A DNA stretch of 63,089 bases, taken from contig JAQVDS010000016.1 in the NCBI GenBank assembly GCA_028697715.1, positions 1-63,089 on the forward strand, given 5' to 3'. Of this stretch, positions 18,502 to 26,242 are shown one piece after another. Position numbers and translations under genes: made by a program. The stretch comes from Acidithiobacillus sp. GTDB lineage: Bacteria; Pseudomonadota; Gammaproteobacteria; Acidithiobacillales; Acidithiobacillaceae. Within the stretch, counting starts at the first letter, position 1; each line of letters begins with the position of its first letter. The notes below the pieces were generated by a model that saw only the letters and a list, made by a program, of their open reading frames with translations, had not been told where the DNA came from and did no database searches.

Positions 18502-19195
18502 ACTGGGCGGCTTCCTGGCAGGTATGATGGCAAGCTTACCGATCGCGGCAGGCTATTTACCGGTCGCGATTTCGTTCGGTTTGGTGGCTGTTGGGGCGGG
18601 TCTCAAGCTGATGACAGCGGTTGCGGTGTCGGCGTTGCTCTTCGCAGGTGCAAGTCAGTTTGTCCTGGTGTCGATGATGGTTTCAGGAGCCGGTTTTATC
18701 GTGTCGCTTGCGACCGTACTGCTGATGAATGTGCGCCACATTTTCTATGGGCCTGCGTTGCTTCGGAAGTTTACCCATCGGCCATTGCGAATGTGGCCGA
18801 TATGCTTGTCGTTTGGATTGACCGACGAGGTGTTTGCGGCATCCCTCGCACGTCTGGAGCAAATTCCAGAGCAGCGGCGAGAGACCTGGTTTTTGGGGTT
18901 GCAGTTTGGTGCCTATGTTGCGTGGTTGGGTGGTACGGCGCTAGGTGCGGTTTCTGGCTCGCAATTCACACGATTGCCGAGTGTATTGCAACACGCCGTT
19001 CATTTCGTATTACCAGCGCTATTTATGGCCTTGCTGATAGAGCTTGCTTCCCGCGAGGTATTGCACGTGGTTACGGTCGCAGCGCTGACAACGGTAGTGG
19101 CACTTTTGCTCCTGCCTGCTGCGCAGGCCATACCCCTCGGTATGCTCATCGGCGCGTTGAGTGCTGTGTGGTGGCGGAGGTGCGCACGTGAGTGA
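18443..19195 (+). CDS. azlC: AzlC family branched-chain amino acid exporter, large subunit
   Basis: 250 residues from ATG 18443 (246 from ATG 18455). Family markers are SLPIAAGYLPVAISFG at the first membrane helix, FAGASQFVLVSMM, NVRHIFYGPAL and LTDEVFA. AzlC pairs with the small AzlD protein to export branched-chain amino acids (LIV-E family), or related compounds. The start is uncertain because every candidate lies inside the methyltransferase gene or close to its end (18501) and none has a strong ribosome site; overlap implies coupling. About six to eight membrane segments. Confidence 0.85.
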   Translation: MAERMFLRFKSAQHLFSAVELGGFLAGMMASLPIAAGYLPVAISFGLVAVGAGLKLMTAVAVSALLFAGASQFVLVSMMVSGAGFIVSLATVLLMNVRHIFYGPALLRKFTHRPLRMWPICLSFGLTDEVFAASLARLEQIPEQRRETWFLGLQFGAYVAWLGGTALGAVSGSQFTRLPSVLQHAVHFVLPALFMALLIELASREVLHVVTVAALTTVVALLLLPAAQAIPLGMLIGALSAVWWRRCARE

Positions 19196-19526
19196 TACGA
19201 CCATGATCATCATTGCTGCGGGGGTGGGCACCTTCCTGTTGCGTTATATACCGTTCCGCCATGCGCTGCGGATGAAGCCGCGCGCGCAGATCGAGACTCG
19301 GGGAGCTTGGAGGTTTTTTTTTACGTTCGTGGGACCTGCAGCGATCGCATCGCTGTTGGCGGCTTCTCTGGCGCCGGATATCAAGAGCGTTGGGCCGAGA
19401 TTGTTCGCTGCGGTCGCAGGACTGACAATTGTCGTGCTGATCAAACGCGGTGTCGGTGGGTTCGCCGTGGCGACGTTGGCGGGTGCAATAGTCTACGGCT
19501 TGGCACGTACTGTGTTTGGGTACTGA
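19188..19526 (+). CDS. azlD: AzlD family small membrane subunit
   Basis: 112 residues, four predicted membrane helices. Family features are IIAAGVGTFLLRYIPF at the start, the long FTFVGPAAIASLLAASLAP middle and a C-terminal hydrophobic pair. It starts at GTG 19188, with GGAGG seven bases upstream, overlapping the azlC stop by 8 bp. AzlD is the obligate partner of AzlC. The gene ends at 19526, right where the cassette-array sequence begins on the opposite strand. Confidence 0.82.
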   Translation: MSDTTMIIIAAGVGTFLLRYIPFRHALRMKPRAQIETRGAWRFFFTFVGPAAIASLLAASLAPDIKSVGPRLFAAVAGLTIVVLIKRGVGGFAVATLAGAIVYGLARTVFGY

Positions 19527-19676
19527 AGCGCGCAGGTACCAGGGCTTTTTATGAACCGAAATAAGTCGGTAGTCCTCGGGCAGCTCTTCGTCAATAAGGC
19601 CCGTCTCCTGCGAGAAGGCGGACGGTGCTGCCAACACCAGCGCAGTGAACGCTGAAGACCGGATGGTCTTATTCAC
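19527..19676 (-). pseudogene. Truncated exported-protein gene, 5' part of an integron cassette
   Basis: The minus-strand frame from GTG 19676 encodes a signal-like leader (MNKTIRSSAFTALVLAAPSA) and an acidic start of a mature protein (ETGLIDEELPEDYRLIS). It begins four bases after the GTTAGAC box of an attC site, the usual spacing for a cassette gene. The frame then runs into antisense azlD, so the rest of the gene is missing. I do not recognise the family. The cut near 19527 is probably one edge of the azlCD island. Confidence 0.45.
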
Positions 19677-19679
19677 CGC

Positions 19680-19740
19680 GTCTAACGCCAGAGCTTAAGG
19701 CGCGGCGCGAAGCAGCGTCGCCTGCAACCCGTTGTTGGGC
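19680..19740 (-). mobile_element. Integron attC recombination site
   Basis: 61 bp on the minus strand, opening with GCCCAAC (matches RYYYAAC) and closing with GTTAGAC (matches GTTRRRY). Between them an imperfect palindrome with TGCTTCGCGCC at its centre strongly resembles attC sites of aadA-type cassettes. It starts five bases after the stop codon of the GIY-YIG gene, exactly where a cassette's own attC belongs. This fixes the array orientation as minus. Confidence 0.8.
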
Positions 19741-19745
19741 ATTCA

Positions 19746-20288
19746 CTATGCATTCATATACCGAATTGGGTTTTGGCCACCCTTTCCAACCGAAAAGCCG
19801 ACATACTCATCACGAATTCCATCCGCAATCCTTCCCGAAAACTCCCACCTTCCCCTGTTTCCAAAGTCCGATGAATCTCGGGTCTGGTACTCAAGGGTTC
19901 CAGATGGATACCATTGGTCAATGCGATAGACTTCACGAACGATACCTTGGTAGACGGCTATTGCATATTCGGCCTTGTTTCTGCGTGGACCAATAACCCA
20001 AATTCCACAAGTGGCTTCATAGAGTTCTGAGGAGGTCATATTGCTTCGATAGAGTTTATTTATCGTGATAAGACCTTGTGCCGGACCTCTACTGGTTTGG
20101 CTTTAAGCATAGTGATGACCTCTTGGGATGTAATTCGACCGAAGCTGTGCTCGTGGTAACCCGCAACGCGATTAGTCAGTTTTTCCTTGCCGATGAGATC
20201 TAATGTAGAATGGCTCTCCATTGCGCGGGTCAATATAAACGTACACATATGATTTGATTATCGCAGCGATTTTGTCGGATACCCTCAT
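19746..20288 (-). pseudogene. LEM3-like GIY-YIG nuclease, broken cassette gene
   Basis: Three frames together spell the family. From ATG 20288: SYVYVYIDPRNGEPFYI, the GIY-YIG start. Then, after a joint near 20205 in another frame, LIGKEKLTNRVAGYHEHSFG and ITSQEVITMLKAKPVEVRH. Then, after a one-base loss near 20065, ITINKLYRSNMTSSELYEAT, IAVYQGIVREVYRIDQW, GRWEFSG and QNPIRY to a TAG at 19746. The catalytic segment normally between FYIGKG and the LIG helix is missing, roughly 70–90 residues from memory of the family. The gene is inactive. It lies between two attC sites as a typical single-gene cassette. Confidence 0.78.
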
Positions 20289-20298
20289 GTCTCATGAC

Positions 20299-20361
20299 GC
20301 CCAACGTCGAAGCTCAGAGGTTTACCGCAACTGCTGCATAACCGCCCCTTCCGCATTGGAT
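20299..20361 (-). mobile_element. Integron attC-like site (degenerate)
   Basis: Minus strand: closing box GTTGGGC (20299–20305, matches GTTRRRY), eleven bases before the GIY-YIG ATG. An imperfect hairpin at 20319–20343 (GGTTT..AACC arms) forms the core. The opening box ATCCAAT (20355–20361) matches RYYYAAC at six of seven positions and touches the stop codon of the DUF2442 gene. The position between two cassette genes supports the call; the degenerate opening box lowers confidence. Confidence 0.6.
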
Positions 20362-20810
20362 CAAGCGGCCTCATGTTGCAAGGATTCGTAGCCGATGCAG
20401 GCCAGCCAAATCGTCTTTGGTATGGGTCTCACTCCACTTTTATAGTAGGCAATCATACGGCGGGTCATACCAATAGCCTGGGCGGCCTGACTTAGACTGA
20501 GCTGATTCCGCTCCATCCAGCCAGCGAAGTCTTCGCGGGTGGGCAGGCCTACCTGCTGGCGACCGAGGCTATACAGTTGGTCTGCCCCCAAATCCAGCCC
20601 GCCTGGCCAACTCAGGCCATCTCCCCAGTCATCGCTCTGAGCTTGTGCAAAAATCGCCGGATCGTGGAGGGCGGCAAAGGGGTCTCCTTCCCGCTTGAGT
20701 CCAATAATGCTGCTCAGATCGGTCACAAAGGTCTCTCCAGTCGACCATTCGATGATGATCTGTAATGGCCCGGTGATCTCGATCTTGCGAATTTGTGGTG
20801 CATGGCTCAT
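20361..20810 (-). CDS. DUF2442 domain protein with C-terminal helix-turn-helix
   Basis: 149 residues. The N-terminal half (IRKIEITGPLQIIIEWSTGE, DLSSIIG, DPFAALHDPAIFA) matches DUF2442. The C-terminal half (MERNQLSLSQAAQAIGMTRR) is a helix-turn-helix followed by MIAYYKSGVRPIPKTIWLAC. The ATG at 20810 overlaps the stop of the DUF4160 gene (ATGA), a coupled pair. Such DUF4160/DUF2442 pairs resemble toxin–antitoxin modules; the DNA-binding tail would let this member repress the pair. That role is inference. It is the intact gene of the upstream cassette, ending at an attC-like site. Confidence 0.7.
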   Translation of the reverse strand: MSHAPQIRKIEITGPLQIIIEWSTGETFVTDLSSIIGLKREGDPFAALHDPAIFAQAQSDDWGDGLSWPGGLDLGADQLYSLGRQQVGLPTREDFAGWMERNQLSLSQAAQAIGMTRRMIAYYKSGVRPIPKTIWLACIGYESLQHEAA

Positions 20811-21061
20811 GGATTCAGCCTCCGGTATTCCGCTAGCAACATCTCTATGATGCGCCGCTATCCAAGTGCGTACGGGAACCAACCGCTTCCTTGGCGTCTA
20901 AAGGCTGAGAGCAACTCCCCAGTTTCGGTGGCCAAGGATACCCGTGATCCATCCCGGAATTGAACGTGGACGTGAGGCAACGGATGAGGCTCTCGACCGT
21001 TGATGCGGGCACGCCAATCATCCACCGGGGGATACGTTGTCATAGGATCAGGATAGAGCAT
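20807..21061 (-). pseudogene. DUF4160 family gene, frame disrupted
   Basis: From ATG 21061 or 21043 the frame encodes PLPHVHVQFRDGSRVSLATE, typical of DUF4160, then meets TAG near 20858. The same frame resumes after the stop as EMLLAEYRRLNP and ends in TGA at 20807, overlapping the next ATG. Between them a shifted frame reads VRTWIAAHH, the expected linker. Thus either two compensating indels or one nonsense codon has disrupted the gene. DUF4160 is the usual upstream partner of DUF2442; here the partner is lost while the HTH protein survives. Confidence 0.65.
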
Positions 21062-21175
21062 CTATTGCACTACCTCAAGGGGTGGTCACCGCCTTTAGAC
21101 GCTAATGGCAGACGAATCTGGACGGCTCAGACCTCTTGCAACTTGAGAGGACGTTTTTGGCCGATGATCTTTTGC

Positions 21176-21913
21176 TTAGCGTCGATTCAGGCCGCGCTTT
21201 TGCAAAAATTCCCGCATGTGTGGGCGCGCTTCACGACCCACCAAGCCGGCTACTTGTTGCGACCAGGAGCTATCCTTGCTGTTGCTGCTACGTTGCCCGT
21301 AGTACGCACGCATCTCTTCGTCATAGGCAGCAATCCCATCCTCCTCGGTGCTGGCGTCGTAGTGGTCTTTCTTAAGTACGACGGACAGCGGCAGGCGCGG
21401 CTTAACCTCAGGGTCCTGCGCGGGATAGCCCAGGCAGAGTCCGAAGACCGGATAGGCCTGCGCCGGAATACGGAGAAGGTCGCTGATTTCCTGTGGGTGA
21501 TTGCGCACGGCGCCGATATAGCAGGTGCCCAATCCCAGGGATTCCGCAGCAATCACGCAATTTTGCGCGCAGAGCGCGGCATCGATGGTGGCAATCAGAA
21601 AATGCTCCGTCATTCCGTCGACGAAGGCTGTGCCTTGGCGTTCACAAATGTGTTCCGCCCGGTGCAGGTCGGCGCAGAAGAGCAAAAAGATCGCGGCAGT
21701 ACGGATCTGGTCCTGATCTCCCGCGAGCTGGGCAATCTGCGCCCGGAGATTATGATCATCGACCTGAATCACGGAGTACGCCTGGATGTTGCTGGAACTC
21801 GCGGCCGCCTGGCCACAGCGTATAATCTGCGCTACCACGGCGTCCGCGACCGGCTCGGGACGAAACTGACGGATGGAGCGATGCGCCTGCAGAAGGGAAA
21901 AAACATCATTCAT
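21176..21913 (-). CDS. NfsA/NfrA-type FMN nitroreductase
   Basis: 245 residues. Flavin-dependent NAD(P)H oxidoreductase, matching oxygen-insensitive nitroreductases/flavin reductases: LLQAHRSIRQFRPEPV at the N-terminus (FMN phosphate contact HRSIR), AAASSSNIQAYSVIQV, and GLGTCYIGAVRN. ATG 21913 has GAGG seven bases upstream. Likely soluble and reduces quinones or nitroaromatics. Standing alone on the minus strand, it separates the cassette array from the CorA cluster. Confidence 0.88.
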   Translation of the reverse strand: MNDVFSLLQAHRSIRQFRPEPVADAVVAQIIRCGQAAASSSNIQAYSVIQVDDHNLRAQIAQLAGDQDQIRTAAIFLLFCADLHRAEHICERQGTAFVDGMTEHFLIATIDAALCAQNCVIAAESLGLGTCYIGAVRNHPQEISDLLRIPAQAYPVFGLCLGYPAQDPEVKPRLPLSVVLKKDHYDASTEEDGIAAYDEEMRAYYGQRSSNSKDSSWSQQVAGLVGREARPHMREFLQKRGLNRR

Positions 21914-22282
21914 GCTATACCTCGAAAGTCAACGAAGAGAGACAGTGCGATTGAGCCACCAGACCGTACCGTTCAAATAAAAGGCCACGCAGAGTCAGAG
22001 CAGGTACGGGAGCATGAGAATACCGGCAACGGATTCGATTTGGAAAAATAGTATGGGTAAGTATGACCACCTTGCCTCCCGGCAACCGACGGGGTGAGGA
22101 TATGAGCGGCCCGCGCGCGGGGCCTGCAGCGAAAATCGGCGGACGAGCTGGCCGAGATTCGCGCCCGGGCGGCGGATCTGCGGGAGCGCTACAGCAACGC
22201 TTGAGCGCCAGCGCCTTCCCCGGCTTCCACTGTCGCCGGCGCCTGTGCTATAAACCTGCCGAATCCGCAGGGGCAATGGCGT
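21914..22282 (+). other. Intergenic stretch before the CorA cluster
   Basis: Contains no supported complete gene. A short frame ending at 22204 reads KSADELAEIRARAADLRERY, a coiled-coil-like tail that may be the end of a decayed small gene beginning near 22052, but an upstream frame break prevents a firm call. The CorA cluster promoter should lie here; I see no convincing -35/-10 pair. Confidence 0.3.
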
Positions 22283-23182
22283 ATGGCGAGTGGCATCCTG
22301 AGAGACGCTGGGAGTGGCGTGGAACAACTCTGGTTTCATCACCATGCGCCATCCGCGACGGTGCTGGAAGCCTTGTTGCAGCAACTCGATCTGCCCGATG
22401 ATCTTTTCGAGGAACTCCTGATCAGCGATCAGAGTCCGCGTCTGGAGAGGATTGGCTCGTTTCTTTTATTGGTCCTGCAGTTTCCCTGGCGAGGCGACGA
22501 CGATCCAGAGTCGCCCTGTGTGCTGCGTCCTTTTGCCCTGCTCTGGGGTGAGGACCGTCTGTGGACTTTTGCCGAGGTGGAATGGCCCTTTCTCGGGCAA
22601 TGGAATGCGCGCAAGTTTGAAAACCCGCGGCAGACCCTGATCTGGATTCTGCAGATTCTGGCCTCCAGCTACCAGCATACGGTGGAGCGATTGCGGCAGG
22701 GGATCCTCGAGGTGGAAGTACGTCTCGACGAGACGCAGCGCACCGAGGATTTTTACGCCTTGCTGGCCCTGAGCAAGGCGCTGACCCAATTCTACGTGAC
22801 ACTGGCGAGTAACATTGTTGCGATATTCAAGGTCTCGCGCAGTGCCGCCCTTGCTTGGCAAGACGAGAATCGCTCGGCCTTGAATCGCGCCATCGCCGAT
22901 CTGCAGCATGCTCGGGATCGTGCCGAAATCAGTGCCAGCACCGCCAGTGATATGATGGATGCCTACGCCGGTATGGTACAGATCAATATCAACCACGGGC
23001 TGAAGGTCCTCACTGTGATGGCGTTGATCCTCTACGTACCGAGTCTGGTGGCCACGCTGTTTGGCGTGAACGTGCCCCTTCTCGAGCAAAATAGCCACTG
23101 GACTGCCTGGGTCGCAATTGGTACAGCCTTTCTCATTTCTGCGCTGATGACCCTGCATTTCAAGCGACGAGGATGGTTATGA
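22283..23182 (+). CDS. CorA-like magnesium transporter family protein 1 (GVN variant)
   Basis: 299 residues, normal CorA length. A large cytoplasmic N-terminal domain is followed by a long helix region (about 110–230) and two C-terminal membrane helices (VMALILYVPSLVATLFG and the terminal one). The selectivity-filter motif, GMN in transporting CorA proteins, reads GVN here. Start ATG 22283 is the family-like choice. It overlaps the next gene (ATGA at 23179). First of four consecutive CorA-like genes. The ion, if any, cannot be deduced. Confidence 0.82.
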   Translation: MASGILRDAGSGVEQLWFHHHAPSATVLEALLQQLDLPDDLFEELLISDQSPRLERIGSFLLLVLQFPWRGDDDPESPCVLRPFALLWGEDRLWTFAEVEWPFLGQWNARKFENPRQTLIWILQILASSYQHTVERLRQGILEVEVRLDETQRTEDFYALLALSKALTQFYVTLASNIVAIFKVSRSAALAWQDENRSALNRAIADLQHARDRAEISASTASDMMDAYAGMVQININHGLKVLTVMALILYVPSLVATLFGVNVPLLEQNSHWTAWVAIGTAFLISALMTLHFKRRGWL

Positions 23183-24114
23183 AGACTTTGCGTGCAGCTC
23201 GCGTCATCGCCATTCGCGGCGAGGGACGCCGCACCTATCACTGGACCAGCGTGGTGGCGCCGGACAGCCAGCAGATAGCGCAATTGACCCAACGCTTTCA
23301 GATTTATGAGGAATATTTTCAGGATGTTCAGGATCTTGACGAGCGCCCGCGTCTGGAAAAAGAGGCCAACAACACCTTGGTGATTCTGAAGGTTCCGGTG
23401 GCGCGAAGCGATCCCAATTCGGGCCGTCCCAGTTTTGCCGTGATTCCCTTGGGTATCGTGTTTGGCCGCGAAGAGATTCTTACCGTCAGTTCCGAGGAAT
23501 TGCCGCTGCTGCGCGCCATTGAGCTGCAGTTGCCGCAGGAAACCGACGAGCTCGATCCACGCTGGCTGACGGTAGAAGTGATTCAGCGCATGGCCCGTGC
23601 CTTTCTCGATGCCCTGCAGGTCATCAATGGCGAGATCGTACACACGGAAGCGCGTTTGCACCACTCGCAGAGCAACGACGAATTCTTCAGCATGTTGAGC
23701 CTGAGCAAGATCCTGATCCGCTTCACCTCAGCCCTGCGCGGTGATATCTCCGTCTTGCAACAACTACTGCGTCTACCCATCATTGCGCAGGATGAAGAAG
23801 ACGCCGAAGACCTCGCCGACGCCCTCATCGATCTGCAACAAGCGCGGGATATGACGGAGGTCTATACCTCTACCATCACCAACATGATGGATGCCTACGG
23901 CGGCGTATTGCAGACCAACATCAGTAACACCCTCAAAGTCATCACCGGCTGGACGGTCATCATTGCCATCCCGGCCACCGTTGCCACCATCTACGGCATG
24001 AACGTCCCGTTACCTCTGCAGGACTGGCCCTATGCCTGGCCGGTCCTGATGGGCGGCGGGTTTGTCGTTTCCCTGTTCGCAGTGCTCTGGTTCCGGAGAC
24101 GCCATTGGATCTGA
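23179..24114 (+). CDS. CorA-like magnesium transporter family protein 2 (canonical GMN)
   Basis: 311 residues. It has the CorA N-terminal alpha/beta domain, a long stalk helix and two membrane helices separated by the loop YGMNVPLP, keeping the canonical YGMN filter. It is the only member of the quartet that does, so it is the best candidate for a true Mg2+/Co2+ channel. ATG 23179 overlaps the previous TGA and has GAGG six bases upstream (ATG 23173 is too close to it). Its 3' end overlaps the third gene by 10 bp. Confidence 0.85.
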   Translation: MKTLRAARVIAIRGEGRRTYHWTSVVAPDSQQIAQLTQRFQIYEEYFQDVQDLDERPRLEKEANNTLVILKVPVARSDPNSGRPSFAVIPLGIVFGREEILTVSSEELPLLRAIELQLPQETDELDPRWLTVEVIQRMARAFLDALQVINGEIVHTEARLHHSQSNDEFFSMLSLSKILIRFTSALRGDISVLQQLLRLPIIAQDEEDAEDLADALIDLQQARDMTEVYTSTITNMMDAYGGVLQTNISNTLKVITGWTVIIAIPATVATIYGMNVPLPLQDWPYAWPVLMGGGFVVSLFAVLWFRRRHWI

Positions 24115-25061
24115 ACCCCTGGCTTTGGACCCTGTGGCGCAGCCCTGCCGCCATGCCGGCGACAGCCCCCGCAACTGGGGCTTTCGTCATTGGTGTAGAC
24201 CAACGGGAGGGATGGCGTGGTTATGCAGCAGCCCTGGGTTTGCCAGCAACCTGGTTTGCGTCATCGGACGCAGCCGTGAAGCCCGGGAGTCAGGGGGTAC
24301 GTTTGGAGCAGGCGGATACCGGCGTCTGGCATCTCCATCTGCCTTATGTCTACGATTTCCAGGACGCCGAACGCGGGGAAGAGCGTTTGATGGAGTCTGT
24401 GCTGGGCGTGATTATCGGTCCCAACGGCTTGTGGGTGTTGTCGCCCGGCGAAGGGCTGGACAACCTCTACCGGGAGCTAATCGAGATGAGCGACCCGGAT
24501 AACCGCGAGCAGGCATTGCTGCGCCTGCTTCTGGTCGTGATCCATAGCCATGATCTCGGCGCGCAACGCATCGTCGCGCGCCTGAAGGAGCTGCGTGCCG
24601 ACCTGCGCAAGTCGATGAACAACCGCGAGTTGCGCGAAATCGTCAAACTCAATCGCAGCATGGGTGATCTCGTGGTGTCATTGCGCGATGTTGGGCATAC
24701 CTTGCGTACCTGGTTGTGGGAACTGGAGGAAACGGATCCCCTGTTACCCATCGTGGAAGAGCTGCAGGCAGAACTGCGGCGGGTGGAGGATGGTGTTACC
24801 CTGATCTGGGAGCGCTACACATCGGTCACCAATTGCTACACCGGTATTGTGCAGAACAACTCGCACTCGGTCATGAAGATCATGACCCTGTGGCTGGCGC
24901 TGCTGATGATCCCAATCGCCCTGATCATGCCCTTTCACATGGAAACCCATCTGCCCTTGGGACACTGGCATTTCACCTGGTATTTTCTGATTGCCTACGG
25001 TTTTGGGGCCTCGCTGCTTATGGCGTGGTGGGGACGCCGCCATGGTTTTTTCGATATCTAG
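24105..25061 (+). CDS. CorA-like protein 3 (filter motif lost)
   Basis: 318 residues with CorA-like architecture: ERYTSVTNCYTGIVQNN matches the stalk end, followed by helices MKIMTLWLALLMIPIALIM and a terminal TM. The loop between them reads PFHMETHLP, with no GMN or close variant. It starts at TTG 24105 with GGAG six bases upstream, inside the end of the second gene; no ATG offers a comparable start. The charged loop (His, Glu) makes ordinary CorA selectivity unlikely. Confidence 0.78.
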   Translation: MDLNPWLWTLWRSPAAMPATAPATGAFVIGVDQREGWRGYAAALGLPATWFASSDAAVKPGSQGVRLEQADTGVWHLHLPYVYDFQDAERGEERLMESVLGVIIGPNGLWVLSPGEGLDNLYRELIEMSDPDNREQALLRLLLVVIHSHDLGAQRIVARLKELRADLRKSMNNRELREIVKLNRSMGDLVVSLRDVGHTLRTWLWELEETDPLLPIVEELQAELRRVEDGVTLIWERYTSVTNCYTGIVQNNSHSVMKIMTLWLALLMIPIALIMPFHMETHLPLGHWHFTWYFLIAYGFGASLLMAWWGRRHGFFDI

Positions 25062-25073
25062 GCGCCGCAGAGC

Positions 25074-25988
25074 ATGCTGAAACGGGTAGCAGGCGCTTTT
25101 CTCACCGGCAATGGTCGCCGCCGCGACTGGCTGCAGCTTCTTGCCCCGAGCAAGGAAGAGCTGGAACAGGCCGCCAACGGTCTTGGCGTCCCCGAGCCGT
25201 TTTTGCTCCGGCGACTCGAGGACAAGCCCGCACGTCCTTTTGTACGCGAAAAGGGCTTCCTCGCGCTCCAGTTGACCGTCCCGCACCACCATGCCCCGCA
25301 TTCCAGTACCTTCGACCTGTTGCCGCTGACGATTCTGCTGGTGCCGGGGTATCTGGTGACCTTGAGTCAGGAGCCCGTACGCTTTCTCGAAGATGTACTC
25401 AACCCCGGCGCGCCGCGCAAGCGCTGGGAGCTGGTGCTACAGATCATCCACGAAATCGCCCGCCGCTACGTGCGCATGTCCCGTGATGTTGGGCAGGAGT
25501 TGGGGCAGATCGAAAAGGAGCTACGCCGGGCACAGCGGGTCAATGTCATCTACAGCGCTTTGGAGGTGAACGACCGTTTGCTCGACCTCGATCTCGGTCT
25601 CTTGCAGCTGGAGCACCTCCTGGAAGAATTGCGTCCCTGGTTGCCCAAGGACTCGGCAGAATTTCTGGAGTATTACGAAGACAGTCGCATCGAACTGCGC
25701 CAGGCGCGGGAACAGGTCGATACCGAGCAGGAGACCATCAACAGCCTGCTCAACGCCTATACCTATGTGGTGAACAACAACGTCAACAACATCTTCAAAT
25801 TCATGGCCGCCCTGATCATTCTCGCCACCATCCCACTCTTCATCCCTGGTGCAGCCGCCATGAACGTGGATCTCGGTCCGCTCCCCAATTCCCATTCTGC
25901 CTTTTACCTCATCACCGGCGGCTTGATTCTGGTAGAGGTCATTACTGGCCTGATCTTCTATCGGATCGGCTGGTTGCGTTTGCGCTGA
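25074..25988 (+). CDS. CorA-like protein 4 (AMN variant)
   Basis: 304 residues, CorA-like. It shows the long stalk (IELRQAREQVDTEQETINSL, then NAYTYVVNNNVNNIFKFM) and two membrane helices; the intervening loop reads GAAAMNVDLG, keeping MN but not the Tyr-Gly. It begins 12 bp after the third gene with a weak ribosome site. Last of the four-gene run; the next gene is under its own sigma-54 promoter. Divergence between the four is high, so they are not recent duplicates. Confidence 0.8.
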   Translation: MLKRVAGAFLTGNGRRRDWLQLLAPSKEELEQAANGLGVPEPFLLRRLEDKPARPFVREKGFLALQLTVPHHHAPHSSTFDLLPLTILLVPGYLVTLSQEPVRFLEDVLNPGAPRKRWELVLQIIHEIARRYVRMSRDVGQELGQIEKELRRAQRVNVIYSALEVNDRLLDLDLGLLQLEHLLEELRPWLPKDSAEFLEYYEDSRIELRQAREQVDTEQETINSLLNAYTYVVNNNVNNIFKFMAALIILATIPLFIPGAAAMNVDLGPLPNSHSAFYLITGGLILVEVITGLIFYRIGWLRLR

Positions 25989-26020
25989 GGGGCGTGTGCC
26001 CGCATCCTGTATGACCAAAA

Positions 26021-26047
26021 CGGTGCATTCCGGTCCTTTTTGCACCG
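26021..26047. repeat. Inverted repeat upstream of the sigma-54 promoter
   Basis: CGGTGCA (26021–26027) and TGCACCG (26041–26047) form a perfect 7-bp inverted repeat with a 13-bp spacer, about 220 bp upstream of the sigma-54 promoter. The distance fits an enhancer-binding activator site; it could instead act as a weak terminator for the CorA operon, but no T-run follows the stem. Confidence 0.4.
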
Positions 26048-26242
26048 CGAATGCCCCACAGTTGTGCCAAAAGGGTGCATAGTCTGGCAGTAAAGAAAAA
26101 TCAGCCGAGCTGATCGATTGTGTTGATAAGCGATCAAATATCTATCCATAAAATTGATAGCTTTGGATTATCTGGCAGAAAATGAAAGATGGTCGTGAGA
26201 ATTCATCTCAATACCCCATCAAGTGCCAAGTTCTTGTATCTT

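Noticed and set aside
19146..19526. Continuation of the exported-protein gene across azlD on the minus strand
   Set aside because: That stretch is the antisense of the well-supported azlD gene; the frame stays open only by chance.
20960..22051. A 363-codon plus-strand frame over the nitroreductase
   Set aside because: The minus-strand nitroreductase has clear FMN motifs and a ribosome site; the plus frame has none.
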